Positions 1 to 10,451 of a DNA stretch of 64,000 nt are shown piece after piece. The position numbers were made by a program, and so were the translations under genes. Below the pieces are notes generated by a model. That model made no database searches and was not told where the DNA came from. It saw only the letters and a list, made by a program, of their open reading frames with translations. Numbering within the stretch: position 1 is the first letter of the stretch; the number at the start of each line of letters is the position of its first letter. Source of the stretch: Cryoendolithus antarcticus (taxonomy: Eukaryota; Ascomycota; Dothideomycetes; Cladosporiales; Cladosporiaceae); assembly GCA_002077065.1 (NCBI GenBank), contig NAJO01000030.1, positions 186,001 to 250,000 of the forward strand. The letters run 5' to 3'.

Positions 1-285
1 CGTTGTGAATGTAGTCCTCTGTCTGCAGTGTTCCGAGGGTGCTCTGGGTCCAGATCTGCTTATTTGGGAGGGGTGACTTGAAGACTGCAATTACCACGTC
101 AGCGCATGCATGGTAGTGTGATGGCGTATCGACAGCGGATAGACAGCAAAGAAACTGAGGCCAGTCCACTTACGAGTGTTGTCAAAGTCATAGACATGAA
201 TGGCTCTGACGGCCCCTACAACCGGCAGGCGGCCTTCCTGAGCACTCCAGCGCTCGAGCGCCTCAACACTCTTTGTGCCCATCAT
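1..285 (-). CDS. HAD 'Swiss Army Knife' RNA-repair-like protein (N-terminal part)
   Basis: This is the 5' part of a gene that runs off the left edge. Exon 1 is 285-174, an 89-bp intron spans 173-85 (GTAAGT donor, TTGCAG acceptor), and exon 2 is 84-1. Splicing restores a leucine across the junction and gives the run IHVYDFDNTLF, followed by KSPLPNKQIW. The DFDNT motif is the nucleophile loop of HAD phosphatases, and this context is typical of the fungal HAD_SAK_1 family (Swiss Army Knife RNA repair-like proteins). The start used is the ATG at 285; a second ATG follows directly. The substrate is unknown. Family call is from recognised motif only. Confidence 0.75.
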
Positions 286-1251
286 GGTCGAGTTGTTGAC
301 CGTGACAGCATGAGCGTGCGACTGTCGCGGGATAGTGCCCTACACTCCTCGAAGCTGGCCGATCGTGTGCGACTTCTCGTGATGAAGTTCCACTCCACTC
401 CACAGAAGGCGCGGGCCGAGGCGTTGCCAAGAGATCGGAATCTCTGCTGGAGTTCACCCTCCACCCTCGCACCCACCCTATGGACTATGGTAGGAATTGG
501 AGAACTTGACCGTGTCTTTGCACAGGAAATCTACTCGCAAATGCGGTGCAGCCATCGTCTTTCGCAGCCGAATGCTCGGCGTACTATGCATCCGCGGCCG
601 AGCGGTTTGTCACCACAGTGAAGCGGGTGACCAGCACAGAAACATGCATCGCCATGAGACGAGAGCCTCCGCGCTACGGGCCAGTCATAGTCTCAATCTT
701 GTTTAATTCCCGGGCTCGAAGCCTCTACGGAGCGCCACGATCTGTTGCAGACCAACTAGGAAAGTCTGTCAGAGTTCTAGACGCCACAGACTAGGAGGGA
801 GCACCAAGTCCCGAAACTCAAGCTGGATCCGATTTGCAGACTGACCACGCACACTGGCGTTTTCGCTGGGGATCTTCTGCGAGAGCTCAACTACCGTGCA
901 TCGATGGCAAGCCGGTCTCTGACCAATGCCATGAATGTCACATATCTGGCCATTCGTTGCTACATCAACCTCTGGTGATGCACCATTGCGTGTGGGCATC
1001 GAGCTCCAGATTCGGAGCTGACTTGCTTGGCGCAGAGCCCAGATGGCATGTGGCGCTTTACGTGGCAGCTGAAGCGACTCAGAACGCGCAGATCCCAAGT
1101 CCATTACATTTTGTAATGTGCGGGCGATCAAGAAAGGTAGTACGTCGTATGTGAGAAGCCCTGCCCTGCGTTCCCTCGACGCGTCGACCTGCCCGCGATC
1201 TTTTTCTGCCCTTACCACCTTCACCTGCTTGTCCATATACGTTCATTTATC
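286..1251. other. Intergenic, divergent promoter region
   Basis: This lies between the minus-strand HAD gene and the plus-strand secreted-protein gene and must hold both promoters. A 155-codon ATG frame on the minus strand (1236-769) has no recognisable motif or codon pattern, so I do not call it a gene. Confidence 0.5.
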
Positions 1252-2454
1252 ATGCATGTCAGATCTGTCTTCGGACTTGCAGCCCTTGCTGGCCTCACTG
1301 CAGCCAGTCCACTGGAAGTCAGAAGCACATCGCCCAAGTTCTGCTCAGCTATCAACTCTACTGTCACAAGACTGAAAGCACAGAGCAGCGCAACTCCTTT
1401 TTGCTCTTCCTTCCTTCGCATACCCAAATCGACGATCACCTCGACAGCGCAAACGATAGCCGTGACATCGGTGACCGTCACGTCGCCAACTACAGCCACA
1501 GTGACTGGGGCAGTAGTGTCAATAATAGTCACCTCAATTTCCACCCAAACAAACACCATTCCGACGGTACAAAGTGAAACAAGTTACTCTACGGTCACGA
1601 CCACGCTTATACCGTCGAGTACCAGTATCTCAGCTACTACCACGATTCTCACCGAATGCACACCCTACTCCAGCCAGACACTGGGCGCTCGGGCTGCTAC
1701 GATCAGCACATCAACCAGCAGCGTGGCCACACCCACTGCCCTCAAGTCATGGGCTGCATCCGCGATCTCCAGCGCATGCAGCTGTCTTTCAATCCCAACA
1801 CAAACGGTGTCGGCGACCGTCACGTCTGTTACAACAAGCGCAATCACAGTGACAGCCTTTGCCGCGAACGTCGTGACCGTCACGCCAACCTCCACCTCCA
1901 CTCTTGTGCAAGAGGTCACTGCAACCGACTATGTCGTCACCACTACTCGACAGACGATCATCTCCACCACGACAATCACACCATCACCAGTCACGAACAC
2001 AGTTTTCAGTTCTGTAACCGCCCCCGCCTGCGCGGCTGCATGCACCGCCCTACCTGACCTCGAAGGTTTCCGATTCCGCGATTTCAATCGGTACTTTGCG
2101 GGTAACCAAGTCACTCTGAACCCGAATAACCCAAGAAACGATGGTATGCACGGACCCTACTCTGCGACCTTCCCTGGGTCTTCGAAGGACTGCGAGGCCA
2201 TCACAGCTTGTCGCGTATTCGCGCATGATCAGTACGGGAGCTCACTCGAGATCCACTATAGGTTGTCCACGGGTCTATGGGAGTGTACTGTGTATTGGCA
2301 AGGCAGGGGTTTGACGAATACTGATGTACGTGCTCAATGTACTTGTGTTGCCTTACTGATTGAGCTATGTGCTAACGGGATGCAGGCTTATTCTGTGTAC
2401 GATGCGGATGTTGGCCGGAGCTATCGGTATAGTGAGCCGGGGAACAACAACTGA
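1252..2454 (+). CDS. Secreted Ser/Thr-rich wall-type protein
   Basis: Exon 1 is 1252-2325 and exon 2 2386-2454; the 60-bp intron (GTACGT donor, GCTAAC branch, TGCAG acceptor) is in frame, so an unspliced read also stays open. The product is about 380 aa. Residues 1-18 form a signal peptide (VFGLAALAGLTAAS). Residues about 30-260 are Ser/Thr/Val-rich with two Cys pairs (FCSS.. and ACSCLSIP) of a kind common in fungal wall proteins. The last ~120 residues are a Cys-containing domain with a WECTVYW core ending in SYRYS, rather like C-terminal domains of other fungal surface proteins. No GPI signal or catalytic motif is visible. Probably O-glycosylated and extracellular. Specific function unknown. 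Confidence 0.8.
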   Translation: MHVRSVFGLAALAGLTAASPLEVRSTSPKFCSAINSTVTRLKAQSSATPFCSSFLRIPKSTITSTAQTIAVTSVTVTSPTTATVTGAVVSIIVTSISTQTNTIPTVQSETSYSTVTTTLIPSSTSISATTTILTECTPYSSQTLGARAATISTSTSSVATPTALKSWAASAISSACSCLSIPTQTVSATVTSVTTSAITVTAFAANVVTVTPTSTSTLVQEVTATDYVVTTTRQTIISTTTITPSPVTNTVFSSVTAPACAAACTALPDLEGFRFRDFNRYFAGNQVTLNPNNPRNDGMHGPYSATFPGSSKDCEAITACRVFAHDQYGSSLEIHYRLSTGLWECTVYWQGRGLTNTDVRAQCTCVALLIELCANGMQAYSVYDADVGRSYRYSEPGNNN

Positions 2455-3317
2455 GCTACACGATCGGGTTTCCAGTGATAGTGCAGGCGTCTCTCCGCAT
2501 TCACCGAGAGGTTTGTAGGCAGAATCAGCTGCGATTATACATAGAGCATCGGTCTCAGCCTGCGTTGGGCTGTCCACGGCGCGCTCAATGCGGTAAAGCT
2601 CATGCAACTTGGCGACAATCTCACATTACCTTCGTATGATATATTGCAGGCGTTCACTGCGAGGTTGCGACTACTAAGTGACAATTTCTCGCTGGCACGC
2701 AGGTTCGTCCTGCTATCACCATGGCGTCAAGGGCTGCGAGTGCGCTACAGGATGCATTGGAGAAGTTCTGCAACGCGTTCGCGTTGGAGATTTCGAGGCA
2801 GAGAGTAAAGGCGAGAACAAGTGGCTCAGTCGTTCGTCAAGAGCACGAGGTGCATTTCAGACGAACGCAAACATCAATCGCCTATGAGTTGAGGGGTTGG
2901 ATCATATCCACCAGAAAACTCTGTCTGCCTCGTCGTTCTTCCAGATACATGTACTATGTGACTTACAGCCATACGGCTGGGAAGTCTCCCGCCAAAGTGC
3001 AGTAAATAAAGCATTCTCGAGTCGATACTACACGTAGCGCAATTAGTAGTACCGAATATGATATACTGTTGCCGCAATTTGTGACACTGCCTCTTCCACT
3101 GATCGGTCCGATGGCCGCGGGTGTGAACGGCATGCACACAATGCCATTCTCATGCTGTAGTGTTAGGGCAAGTTGAATGAGGTCGGCGCTAGAATCTTGG
3201 CATGGCTGACTAAGCATCATCATCAAAATGGTAGAGAGCAAGAAGCGCAAAGCTCGCTTCTCAACTACGTATCTTCCATAAATTCGCTGTTGCAGTCGCA
3301 CAGATGGTAGCGCAAGC
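2455..3317. other. Intergenic
   Basis: 3' region of the secreted-protein gene and promoter of the helicase gene. Only short, unremarkable frames are present; I see no RNA gene or repeat. Confidence 0.5.
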
Positions 3318-5432
3318 ATGGCGAAAGATTTGAAGAGAAAGCGGGAAAATGATTCGCCTTTGCAGGCAAAAAGGCTGAAATTGCTGGTTTCGAGGAAGGA
3401 GTTGCCCATCTGGTCTCGTAAAGACGACATTTTAGGAGCACTCGAGAAGCACAATGTCCTCGTCCTGTCCGGAGAAACTGGATCTGGTAAATCGACTCAA
3501 ATACCACAATTTCTTCTCGAAGCCGGTTGGTGCACGGAATGCGTTGCTACAACGCAACCCCGACGTGTGGCAGCTATTTCACTGGCCCGTCGAGTGGCGG
3601 AAGAAATGGGGACTCCGCTAGGGAAATCGAGTCCTGCGAGTAAAGTGGGCTATTCTGTGCGGTTCGATGAGGCTACGGGACCCTCTACGAGGATCAAGTA
3701 CCTTACAGAGGGTATGTTGCTGCAGGAAATGCTCAGAGATTCAAGTTTTGGGCAGTATAGCTGCGTGATCATCGATGAGGTTCACGAAAGGAATCTGAAC
3801 GTCGATCTGCTTCTGGGGTTCTTGCGAGAGCTGGTGCATGGGAACCGGCGGCGGAAGGCTCCCTTGAAGCTCGTGGTAATGAGTGCCACCGCGGACGTTG
3901 TTGGGATCTCACGGTATCTGGAGACCAGGACCCAGGACCCTCCGACGACAGACGGTGATCTGGAGCCGGCGGGCGATGCCGAGGAATGGAATGGCTTTTC
4001 AGACGATGAGCGGCCCGCGGGAAAGCCATCGAAAGTGGCTCTTGTGCATGTGGAAGGTCGACAGTACCCAGTCACGCTTTCCTATCTCGACAAGCCCTGC
4101 GATGACATGGCTCAGGCAGCACTTGAACGGATATTCCTCATACACTGCAAAGAGCCTCTCCCTGGCGACATATTAGTCTTCTTGATAGGCCAAGATAAGA
4201 TACAGCAGCTCAAGGCCTCAGTAGAAGCTTTCGCAGCGAATCTTCCACCTAAGATACCGCCTCTTCAAGTTCTGCCACTCTTTGCGGCACTTCCGCAGTC
4301 AGCGCAGCAACAGATTTTCCAGCCCGCCCCACCACGAACTCGCAAAGTCATACTCGCGACGAATATCGCTGAAACGTCGGTCACGGTGCCTGGGGTTCGT
4401 TTCGTGATCGATTGTGGCAAAGCGAAGATCAAGCACTTCCACCCCAAGCTCAATCTAGATTCTCTACTGATACAAGCTATCTCGAGGTCTTCCGCGGACC
4501 AGCGCAAAGGTCGTGCCGGGCGAGAGGCACCAGGCCAATGCTATCGTTTGTACACGCAGAACTCTTACAACATCTTAGACCCAGCTACGAGTCCTGAGAT
4601 CCTGCGCTGCGATCTCAGTGCTGCAGTATTGACCATGATCGCTCGTGGCGTGAAGGATCCATTCCGGTTCCCTCTGCTCACGCCACCCAATCCGAAGTCG
4701 ATGATGAAGGCAATGCTTCAACTTCTACGACTTGAGACTATCGAGCCGAGCGGTGCGATCACCCCAGTAGGCCGCAAAATTGCTCGCCTTCCGCTGCCAC
4801 CTAATCTTGGCGCAGTGATCCTGTATGCATCCTCAGAGGCATCTTCCTGCCTGGCGGAAGTCATAGACATTGTCTCTTGCCTCACAGTGGAGTCAATCTA
4901 TCAGCATATTGAGACCGAGAGCGCACGGGAAGAAGCTTCGGCTGCTCGAGGGACATTGACTCGTCGGTCAGGCGACCACGTGACACTGCTAACAACGATA
5001 CGCGCCTACGCAGCAGAATGTACGGATCGTAAAGCATGGGCAGAGGCACATCTGCTGTCACATCGTGCTCTGCAGAACGTATTAGCTGTGCGAAAGCAGC
5101 TGCGTGCACAATGTTTGGCTGCGAAGCTTCTCAGCGGCAAAAGCTTTCCCGACGATGTCGATGATCCACTCCAGCCTGTGGACGAGGATCTCGAAGCTCG
5201 TATACTCAAGTGCTTCATACGTGGATTCGTCGACAATGTAGCAAAGCTTTGTCCAGACGGGAGCTACAAGACACTGTTGGGCAATGAGATCGTAGCAATA
5301 CACCCTGGCAGCGTGTTGTTCGGCAGAAAGGTGGAGATGATATTGTATAATGAGCTGGTATTTACCAGCAAGGCTTACGCCAGGGGAGTATCGGCTGTAA
5401 GAGTAGGTTGGCTGGAGGAGGTCTGGCCTTAG
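3318..5432 (+). CDS. DHR2: DEAH-family ATP-dependent RNA helicase, Dhr2-like
   Basis: An intronless 704-aa protein. The SF2 motifs appear in order: GETGSGKS (I), TQPRRVAA (Ia), DEVHERN (II), MSAT (III), and QRKGRAGR (VI), followed by the helicase-associated and OB-fold region ending in TSKAYARGVSAVRVGWLEEVWP. Yeast Dhr2 (about 735 aa) and human DHX33 have this compact layout; Dhr2 acts in the nucleolus in early 18S rRNA processing. The basic N-terminus (KRKREN, QAKRLK) fits nuclear import. Motif II reads DEVH rather than DEAH. The other possibility is a different member of the DHX family, but the length and short N-terminus favour Dhr2/DHX33. It ends 231 bp from the convergent Kel3 gene. Confidence 0.85.
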   Translation: MAKDLKRKRENDSPLQAKRLKLLVSRKELPIWSRKDDILGALEKHNVLVLSGETGSGKSTQIPQFLLEAGWCTECVATTQPRRVAAISLARRVAEEMGTPLGKSSPASKVGYSVRFDEATGPSTRIKYLTEGMLLQEMLRDSSFGQYSCVIIDEVHERNLNVDLLLGFLRELVHGNRRRKAPLKLVVMSATADVVGISRYLETRTQDPPTTDGDLEPAGDAEEWNGFSDDERPAGKPSKVALVHVEGRQYPVTLSYLDKPCDDMAQAALERIFLIHCKEPLPGDILVFLIGQDKIQQLKASVEAFAANLPPKIPPLQVLPLFAALPQSAQQQIFQPAPPRTRKVILATNIAETSVTVPGVRFVIDCGKAKIKHFHPKLNLDSLLIQAISRSSADQRKGRAGREAPGQCYRLYTQNSYNILDPATSPEILRCDLSAAVLTMIARGVKDPFRFPLLTPPNPKSMMKAMLQLLRLETIEPSGAITPVGRKIARLPLPPNLGAVILYASSEASSCLAEVIDIVSCLTVESIYQHIETESAREEASAARGTLTRRSGDHVTLLTTIRAYAAECTDRKAWAEAHLLSHRALQNVLAVRKQLRAQCLAAKLLSGKSFPDDVDDPLQPVDEDLEARILKCFIRGFVDNVAKLCPDGSYKTLLGNEIVAIHPGSVLFGRKVEMILYNELVFTSKAYARGVSAVRVGWLEEVWP

Positions 5433-5663
5433 ATAGCTCTTTCAAGGGCATCCATGACCATGCTTGTGCACATTTCATGATGTCCGCGACAGCTGTTCCA
5501 ACGAGTGAGTGACCTCGGGAGCGTGAGAAGTCACTTGCTTTAGTCTAGCCGGATTACGTGGAGCGCTCTCACTGATCTAAGAGACGTCCTGGGTACTACC
5601 GTGGCGCAGTCGACAACAGCGTTGGGAAGCTGGACACTGCGATGAGAAGGACGAATGTAAAGT

Positions 5664-7694
5664 CTACCGTCTCCCTCTAGCACCACCACCTTCCCCGCCC
5701 CTATCTGCCAAACTCACTACCTCGCCAACTCCAGCTGCCTCCTGCTCGTCTTCCAATATCTGCACTTCCTCCCTGACATCCCACCATCTGCCCTCGGCTT
5801 TCTTGAACGCAGTCGCTCTGATCTCTTTGACAGACCGCTCCGCGATATCTTCAGTGCGCTCATACTTCTTCGCGAGCAACACAAGCTCCTGCCACTCATG
5901 AGAGGTGCGCTCGAAGAACGCGCGCAGGTTCTCGAAGGGTCGAGGATAGGGCAGGCCGTCGGACTGAGAGGATACTGGAGTAGGAGTACTCTCTTCCTCC
6001 TCTGCCTCCGCGCCGACGATGGGTGGTAGGGAGACACCACCGTCATCGCCTTCGGTGGTAGCTGGCGTAGCCGTACCATCGACTGCAACACCCTCCTCGT
6101 CGTCCTCATCATCCTCAGAGTCGTCTTCGTCATCTTCCTCCGAGTCTGAGCTCTCATCGCCTTGCCAGTCGGCGATCTCACGCTTGAAGACTTCCCTCAC
6201 GCCGTCCAGCTTACCGAGATCGATGGACCACAGCTCGTCGAAGGTGAATTCTCGGTCACCTTTCTCGAACGTGCCGCCGTAGATGAAGAGCGTGTCGTCC
6301 AGCACAGCTAGCTGGGCATTGAAGCGTGGGTGAGGGAACTCCCAGATAGCAGGCTTCTCGATGCCTTTCTCCTCCTCATCCGCATCAGCTGTCATGCCCG
6401 GCACAGACGCCTCGGTCAACTCATCGCTTTTCCCCTCGATCATTGCCAAGTTACGCAGCAGCTCCTCCTCGTCCGCCTTACCTCGCCCTCTTCTCGCAGC
6501 GACCGGTCCTTTCCTCACTCCTGCGGCCCTGCCTCTTCGTAACGCGAGCGGGAAGAACCGATTACGATCGATATTCCATGCAAACAGCTGATTGAAGAAC
6601 TCACTCTCGATCCCCTCCTCGCTTTCCTCAACGTCGTGAACGCCTCCAAACAGGATGCCTCTGCCCTTATGATGCGCCATAGTGACACCCGCTCTTGCGG
6701 GCGCAGGAGTATTGACCGGTTTCTTACGGCGTTCCCAGCGTACTGTTGGTGGCGTGTTGGGTGGTGTCTCGGCAGCTGGAGGCGTGATGCGTAGAATCCA
6801 GGTGTCCTGATGAAGGAAGGGTTTGAGGACTACGCGGGTGCTGTTGCTGGAGGAGCCTTTGCCAGACTTCGAGGACTTGGAGGTGGAGGCTGTGGCCTTT
6901 ACTCGCGAATAGCCGCCGTAGAGGACTGCACCTGTGTCATGAGGGAGCAGAGAGAAGGATGAGCGAGCATCGGGCTTGGGCGAGGCAGGTGGCAGAGTCG
7001 GTTGGAGCCACTTGAAGTTCTGCGTATCGTAAAGCCAGAGATCTGGCAGATACTTGGTCGTTTGGGACGTGTCTTGGAACCCACCAAAGATGACAATGTA
7101 ATTCTTGTAGCCTACCATGCGATGTCCGCTCCGAGCTGGCGGCCCGCCTTTGGTATCGATCTTACTCCACTCCCTCGTCGAGGGCTCCAGTCTCCAGAAG
7201 TCATTATAATGGTAGAAAGTACCCTGTTTCGGGCTTGAAAATTCGCCGCCAAAAAGCCAGATTCCTCCCGCGTTGGCACCAGCACACCAGGCATGACCAG
7301 ACCTGGGCAGTGGACTATTGGGACTGTTGACCTTTCTCCAGGAGTCTGTGTTGGCTTTGTAGACGAAGAGATCATTCCAGAATTGCGCAGTGGCGCCGTT
7401 GTAGTACTCGCCACCGAAGAGGAAAAGTTCGTTCGCGTTACTTGGGTTTGCCAGCACAGTGGCACTTGATCGAGGTGATGGAGGCTCTGCTGAGATCTCT
7501 GTCACTTTCAAGAATTGCTCCTGTTGCTTCTGATACTCCGCTAAGATGGCATCGAGATCTGCATCTTCGGCATCGCTGTCAAGGTCGTCCTTCTTTTTTG
7601 AGGTTTTCTTGGTAGCTTTCTGAGCACTCTTCTGCTGCTTCTTGGCTACGACAGCTTTCTTCGCCTCCTTGGACTTCTTCTTGTCTTTAGCCAT
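5664..7694 (-). CDS. KEL3: Kelch-repeat protein, Kel3/KLHDC4-like
   Basis: An intronless 676-aa protein. The N-terminal ~50 residues are Lys-rich (KKKSKEAKK, KKTSKKKDD). Kelch blades follow from about residue 70, seen as repeated FGG turns (LFLFGGEYYN, IWLFGGEF, YIVIFGGF, AVLYGGYS, GILFGGVH, LFIYGGTF). A very acidic Asp/Glu/Ser tract (DESSDSEEDDEDDSED) lies near residue 520, and a C-terminal helical segment follows. This order of basic head, kelch propeller and acidic tail matches yeast Kel3 and animal KLHDC4. Molecular role is not established; the basic and acidic ends suggest a nuclear/nucleolar protein. It is divergent to the aminopeptidase gene across about 300 bp. Confidence 0.85.
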   Translation of the reverse strand: MAKDKKKSKEAKKAVVAKKQQKSAQKATKKTSKKKDDLDSDAEDADLDAILAEYQKQQEQFLKVTEISAEPPSPRSSATVLANPSNANELFLFGGEYYNGATAQFWNDLFVYKANTDSWRKVNSPNSPLPRSGHAWCAGANAGGIWLFGGEFSSPKQGTFYHYNDFWRLEPSTREWSKIDTKGGPPARSGHRMVGYKNYIVIFGGFQDTSQTTKYLPDLWLYDTQNFKWLQPTLPPASPKPDARSSFSLLPHDTGAVLYGGYSRVKATASTSKSSKSGKGSSSNSTRVVLKPFLHQDTWILRITPPAAETPPNTPPTVRWERRKKPVNTPAPARAGVTMAHHKGRGILFGGVHDVEESEEGIESEFFNQLFAWNIDRNRFFPLALRRGRAAGVRKGPVAARRGRGKADEEELLRNLAMIEGKSDELTEASVPGMTADADEEEKGIEKPAIWEFPHPRFNAQLAVLDDTLFIYGGTFEKGDREFTFDELWSIDLGKLDGVREVFKREIADWQGDESSDSEEDDEDDSEDDEDDEEGVAVDGTATPATTEGDDGGVSLPPIVGAEAEEEESTPTPVSSQSDGLPYPRPFENLRAFFERTSHEWQELVLLAKKYERTEDIAERSVKEIRATAFKKAEGRWWDVREEVQILEDEQEAAGVGEVVSLADRGGEGGGARGRR

Positions 7695-7998
7695 GATGGA
7701 GTGTCAAAGTCGGCTCGGATCTTGATGACCTGGAAAGTTGACTAGTTTCAAGTCCGATCCATCAACTTCAATAATCGACGTTTTGAACACTCGGCCATCA
7801 ATGCACGCTTTAGCACTACAGCATCGCTGGACTGATTCTACGGCATGTTCGCGATCCGCACGCGATAGAAGGCGTTACAGCCTCACTAGGTCTCTAAACG
7901 ATCAGGATCCGGGCCTCACGCTACATCACCTCGTTCCGCCGACTTGAGATAGCTCCGTCCTCGTCAGCCATATGCTCAGCCTGCTAGGTCGCCGTACG
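7695..7998. promoter_or_regulatory. Bidirectional promoter, KEL3 / iminopeptidase
   Basis: About 300 bp separates the two divergent start codons, so both core promoters must lie here. I see no clear TATA box. Confidence 0.4.
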
Positions 7999-9453
7999 AT
8001 GTCTACTATAAGCCCAGCTAAGATCGTGAGCCAGAATGCCTACCTGGCTGCAGGTAATCCAAGCCTTCCCCTTAGAATCTCCCACACACCTCCCTGATAA
8101 CTCCTAGGCAAACTCAAGATAACCGAACACTTCTTCACCGTCCCCAAAGACCACTCCGCACCCTCCTCAAGCTCCCCAGCCAACACCCTAACCCTCTTCG
8201 CCCGCTCTGTAACTAAAGCTCCGCCCGCCATAACCCCCTCAACACCACCGCCAGCACTCCCATGGCTTCTCTACCTGCAAGGCGGCCCCGGCTACCCCTG
8301 CCGTCCGCCCCAGCACAGTCCCATGACCCAAATCTTGCTGGATAAGGGGTATCAACTGTTGTTCCTTGACCAGCGCGGGACCGGTCTAAGCACGCCAGTA
8401 ACGGCGAGTACGTTGCAGATGCGGGGGGAGGAGGACGTGCAGGCGAAGTACCTCAAGCTCTACAGGGCTGATAGTATCGTTAAGGACTGTGAGGCGATTC
8501 GTTTGGCGTTGACGGAAGGGGAGAAATGGAGTATTCTCGGCCAATCCTTCGGAGGCTTCTGCAGCGTTACCTACCTCTCCTTCTACCCCGAGGGATTGAG
8601 GGAAGTCTTTCTCTTCGGCGGCTTGATGCCCTTAGTCCGCACCCCGGACGAAGTCTATAGACGCCTATACCCCAGGGTGAAAGCCAGGAACGAAGCTTAC
8701 TACGCCAAGTTCCCCGAGGATGTAGGCAGGGTGAAGAAGATCCTGTCTTACCTGGGCAGATTCGGCGATGGAGTCATCAAGCTGCCGTCTGGTGGCGATC
8801 TCACGCGCCGACGCTTCCTACAGCTCGGTCTGGCGTTCGGCGGCCACGGAGGACTAGACTCGGTACACGACATCGTGCTCAAGTGCGCGACTGACATCGA
8901 CATGTTCGGCCACCTCACCCGGAACGCACTCAGTGCTGTTGATGGTGCGGTGAACTTTGACGACGCACTGTTGTACGCCATTCTGCATGAGCCGATCTAC
9001 TGCTCGGGCAAGGGTAACAGAGCAGACTGGTCAGCGCAGCGAGTGCGTGACGAGTTTCCTGAGTTCACGCTCGAAGAGCAGGGTTCAATCCCAACCAACG
9101 ACAGCGCAACAGAGACCCCTATCAACTTCAGCGGCGAGATGGTCTACCCCTGGATGTTCTCCGATTACACCGAGCTACGCAAAGTCTCTCGTGTAGCCGA
9201 GCGGGCGGCTCAAGACGACGACTGGTCCGAGCTGTTCGACGAAGAGCAGCTGGCAAAGAATGAGGTGCCTGTATACGCTGCGGCATATCAGGAGGATATG
9301 TATGTTGACTATGAGCTGAGCATGCAGACGGCGGCAAAGATCAAGGGTTGTAAGGTGTTCAGTACGAATGTGCTGTATCACGATGCTGTGCGGAGTCGAG
9401 TGGAGGAGGTCATGAAAGGGGTGTTTGGGTTGAGGGATGATGTGGTAGACTGA
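7999..9453 (+). CDS. Proline iminopeptidase (alpha/beta hydrolase, S33)
   Basis: Exon 1 is 7999-8053 and exon 2 8108-9453; the 54-bp intron splits a Gly codon. The product is about 466 aa. The sequence shows YLQGGPGYP (oxyanion region, HGGPG-like), LFLDQRGTG, and the nucleophile elbow GQSFGG, with a candidate catalytic His in LYHDAVRS near the C-terminus. These are signatures of prolyl aminopeptidases (family S33), which remove N-terminal proline from peptides. Fungal members are longer than bacterial ones because of a cap insertion, as here. The start was chosen because only the spliced first exon gives a continuous N-terminus. The stop lies only 35 bp from the stop of the convergent gene. 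Confidence 0.85.
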
Positions 9454-9488
9454 GATGGAAGTTTCAAGTCCGAGGGGGACCAGTGAGA

Positions 9489-10451
9489 CTATACACTGCT
9501 GCTCTCACCCGCCTCTCCATTCGCCTTCTCCGCCTTCTTCACCTCCGTCGGCTTCTCCCTCGGCACGACCTTCAGCGAGAAATCCACATGCCTCGTCCCC
9601 TGATGTATACTTGACGAACTGATAATATCTACATCATCACACACATAGCTCTCCACATTCCCCTCCGTCAACCCGCCACTAACCTCAATCAACACTCTCC
9701 CCAGCCCATACTTCTCTTTCAAACTCCTCGCCGCAACCTTCACCCCCTCCCCGTCAAAGTTATCCAGCATCACCACGTCCGCGCCCGCCTGAATAGCCTC
9801 CTCAGCCTCCGCCTCAGTCTGGCACTCCACTTCGACTTTGATTGCGAACCCGCCGGCTGCTTTGGCGGCGTGTACAGCGCTCGTGATGCTGCCGCCACAA
9901 GCCCAAATGTGGTTGTCCTTAAGCATGGTCATGGTGCTGAGGTCGTGGCGATGCGGGTCGCAGCCACCAACTAGCATGCCGTACTTTTCTACGAGCCGGA
10001 AGCCGGGGGTCGTTTTGCGCGTGCCGGCTAGGATGCCTTTGTAGCCTGCTCGGCGTAGTAATGATAGGAGATCTGCACTTGCTGTGGCAATCCCTGAGCA
10101 TCGCGCTAGAGTATTCAGAGCTACGCGCTCGCCGAGAAGCAGGTTCCGCACTGGTCCCTTGACGGTCGCGCAGTCTTGCTTGCCGGATTTGCCGACTTCA
10201 TCGCCTTCCGCTACGTGCCATTCGACCGTGCAGTCTAGTTGTCGGAAGACTTCATCAAAAAATGGGACGCCTGCTACTATGCCTTTGGACTTTGCAAAGA
10301 GGTGGGCTTCGGCTGGGGCGGCGCCGACTACGAAGCCGCCATGGTCGAAGGAGGGAGTATCTTCGGCGAGCCAGGAGGTTATGAGGGGGCGGTAGGAGGG
10401 CGGGAGGAGGTGGGCTGGGTTGCCGTGCGCTGGAGCGCCTTCTTTGGGCAT
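9489..10451 (-). CDS. BNA6: Nicotinate-nucleotide pyrophosphorylase (quinolinate phosphoribosyltransferase)
   Basis: A 320-aa intronless protein. It converts quinolinate and PRPP to nicotinate mononucleotide in de novo NAD synthesis. Diagnostic runs are [17 protein letters not shown], the TRKTTPGFR substrate loop, [15 protein letters not shown] and [11 protein letters not shown] take the start at 10451 (MPKEGAP), because the 18 codons before it in the open frame do not look like protein sequence and the resulting length matches yeast Bna6 (295) and human QPRT (297). No targeting peptide is visible, so cytosolic. Confidence 0.92.
   Translation of the reverse strand: MPKEGAPAHGNPAHLLPPSYRPLITSWLAEDTPSFDHGGFVVGAAPAEAHLFAKSKGIVAGVPFFDEVFRQLDCTVEWHVAEGDEVGKSGKQDCATVKGPVRNLLLGERVALNTLARCSGIATASADLLSLLRRAGYKGILAGTRKTTPGFRLVEKYGMLVGGCDPHRHDLSTMTMLKDNHIWACGGSITSAVHAAKAAGGFAIKVEVECQTEAEAEEAIQAGADVVMLDNFDGEGVKVAARSLKEKYGLGRVLIEVSGGLTEGNVESYVCDDVDIISSSSIHQGTRHVDFSLKVVPREKPTEVKKAEKANGEAGESSSV

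Noticed and set aside
769..1236. 155-codon minus-strand ATG frame upstream of the secreted-protein gene
   Set aside because: No recognisable motif and unbiased composition; it lies in a divergent promoter.
2963..3454. 163-codon minus-strand frame across the DHR2 start
   Set aside because: Overlaps the helicase N-terminus in antisense and has no recognisable content.
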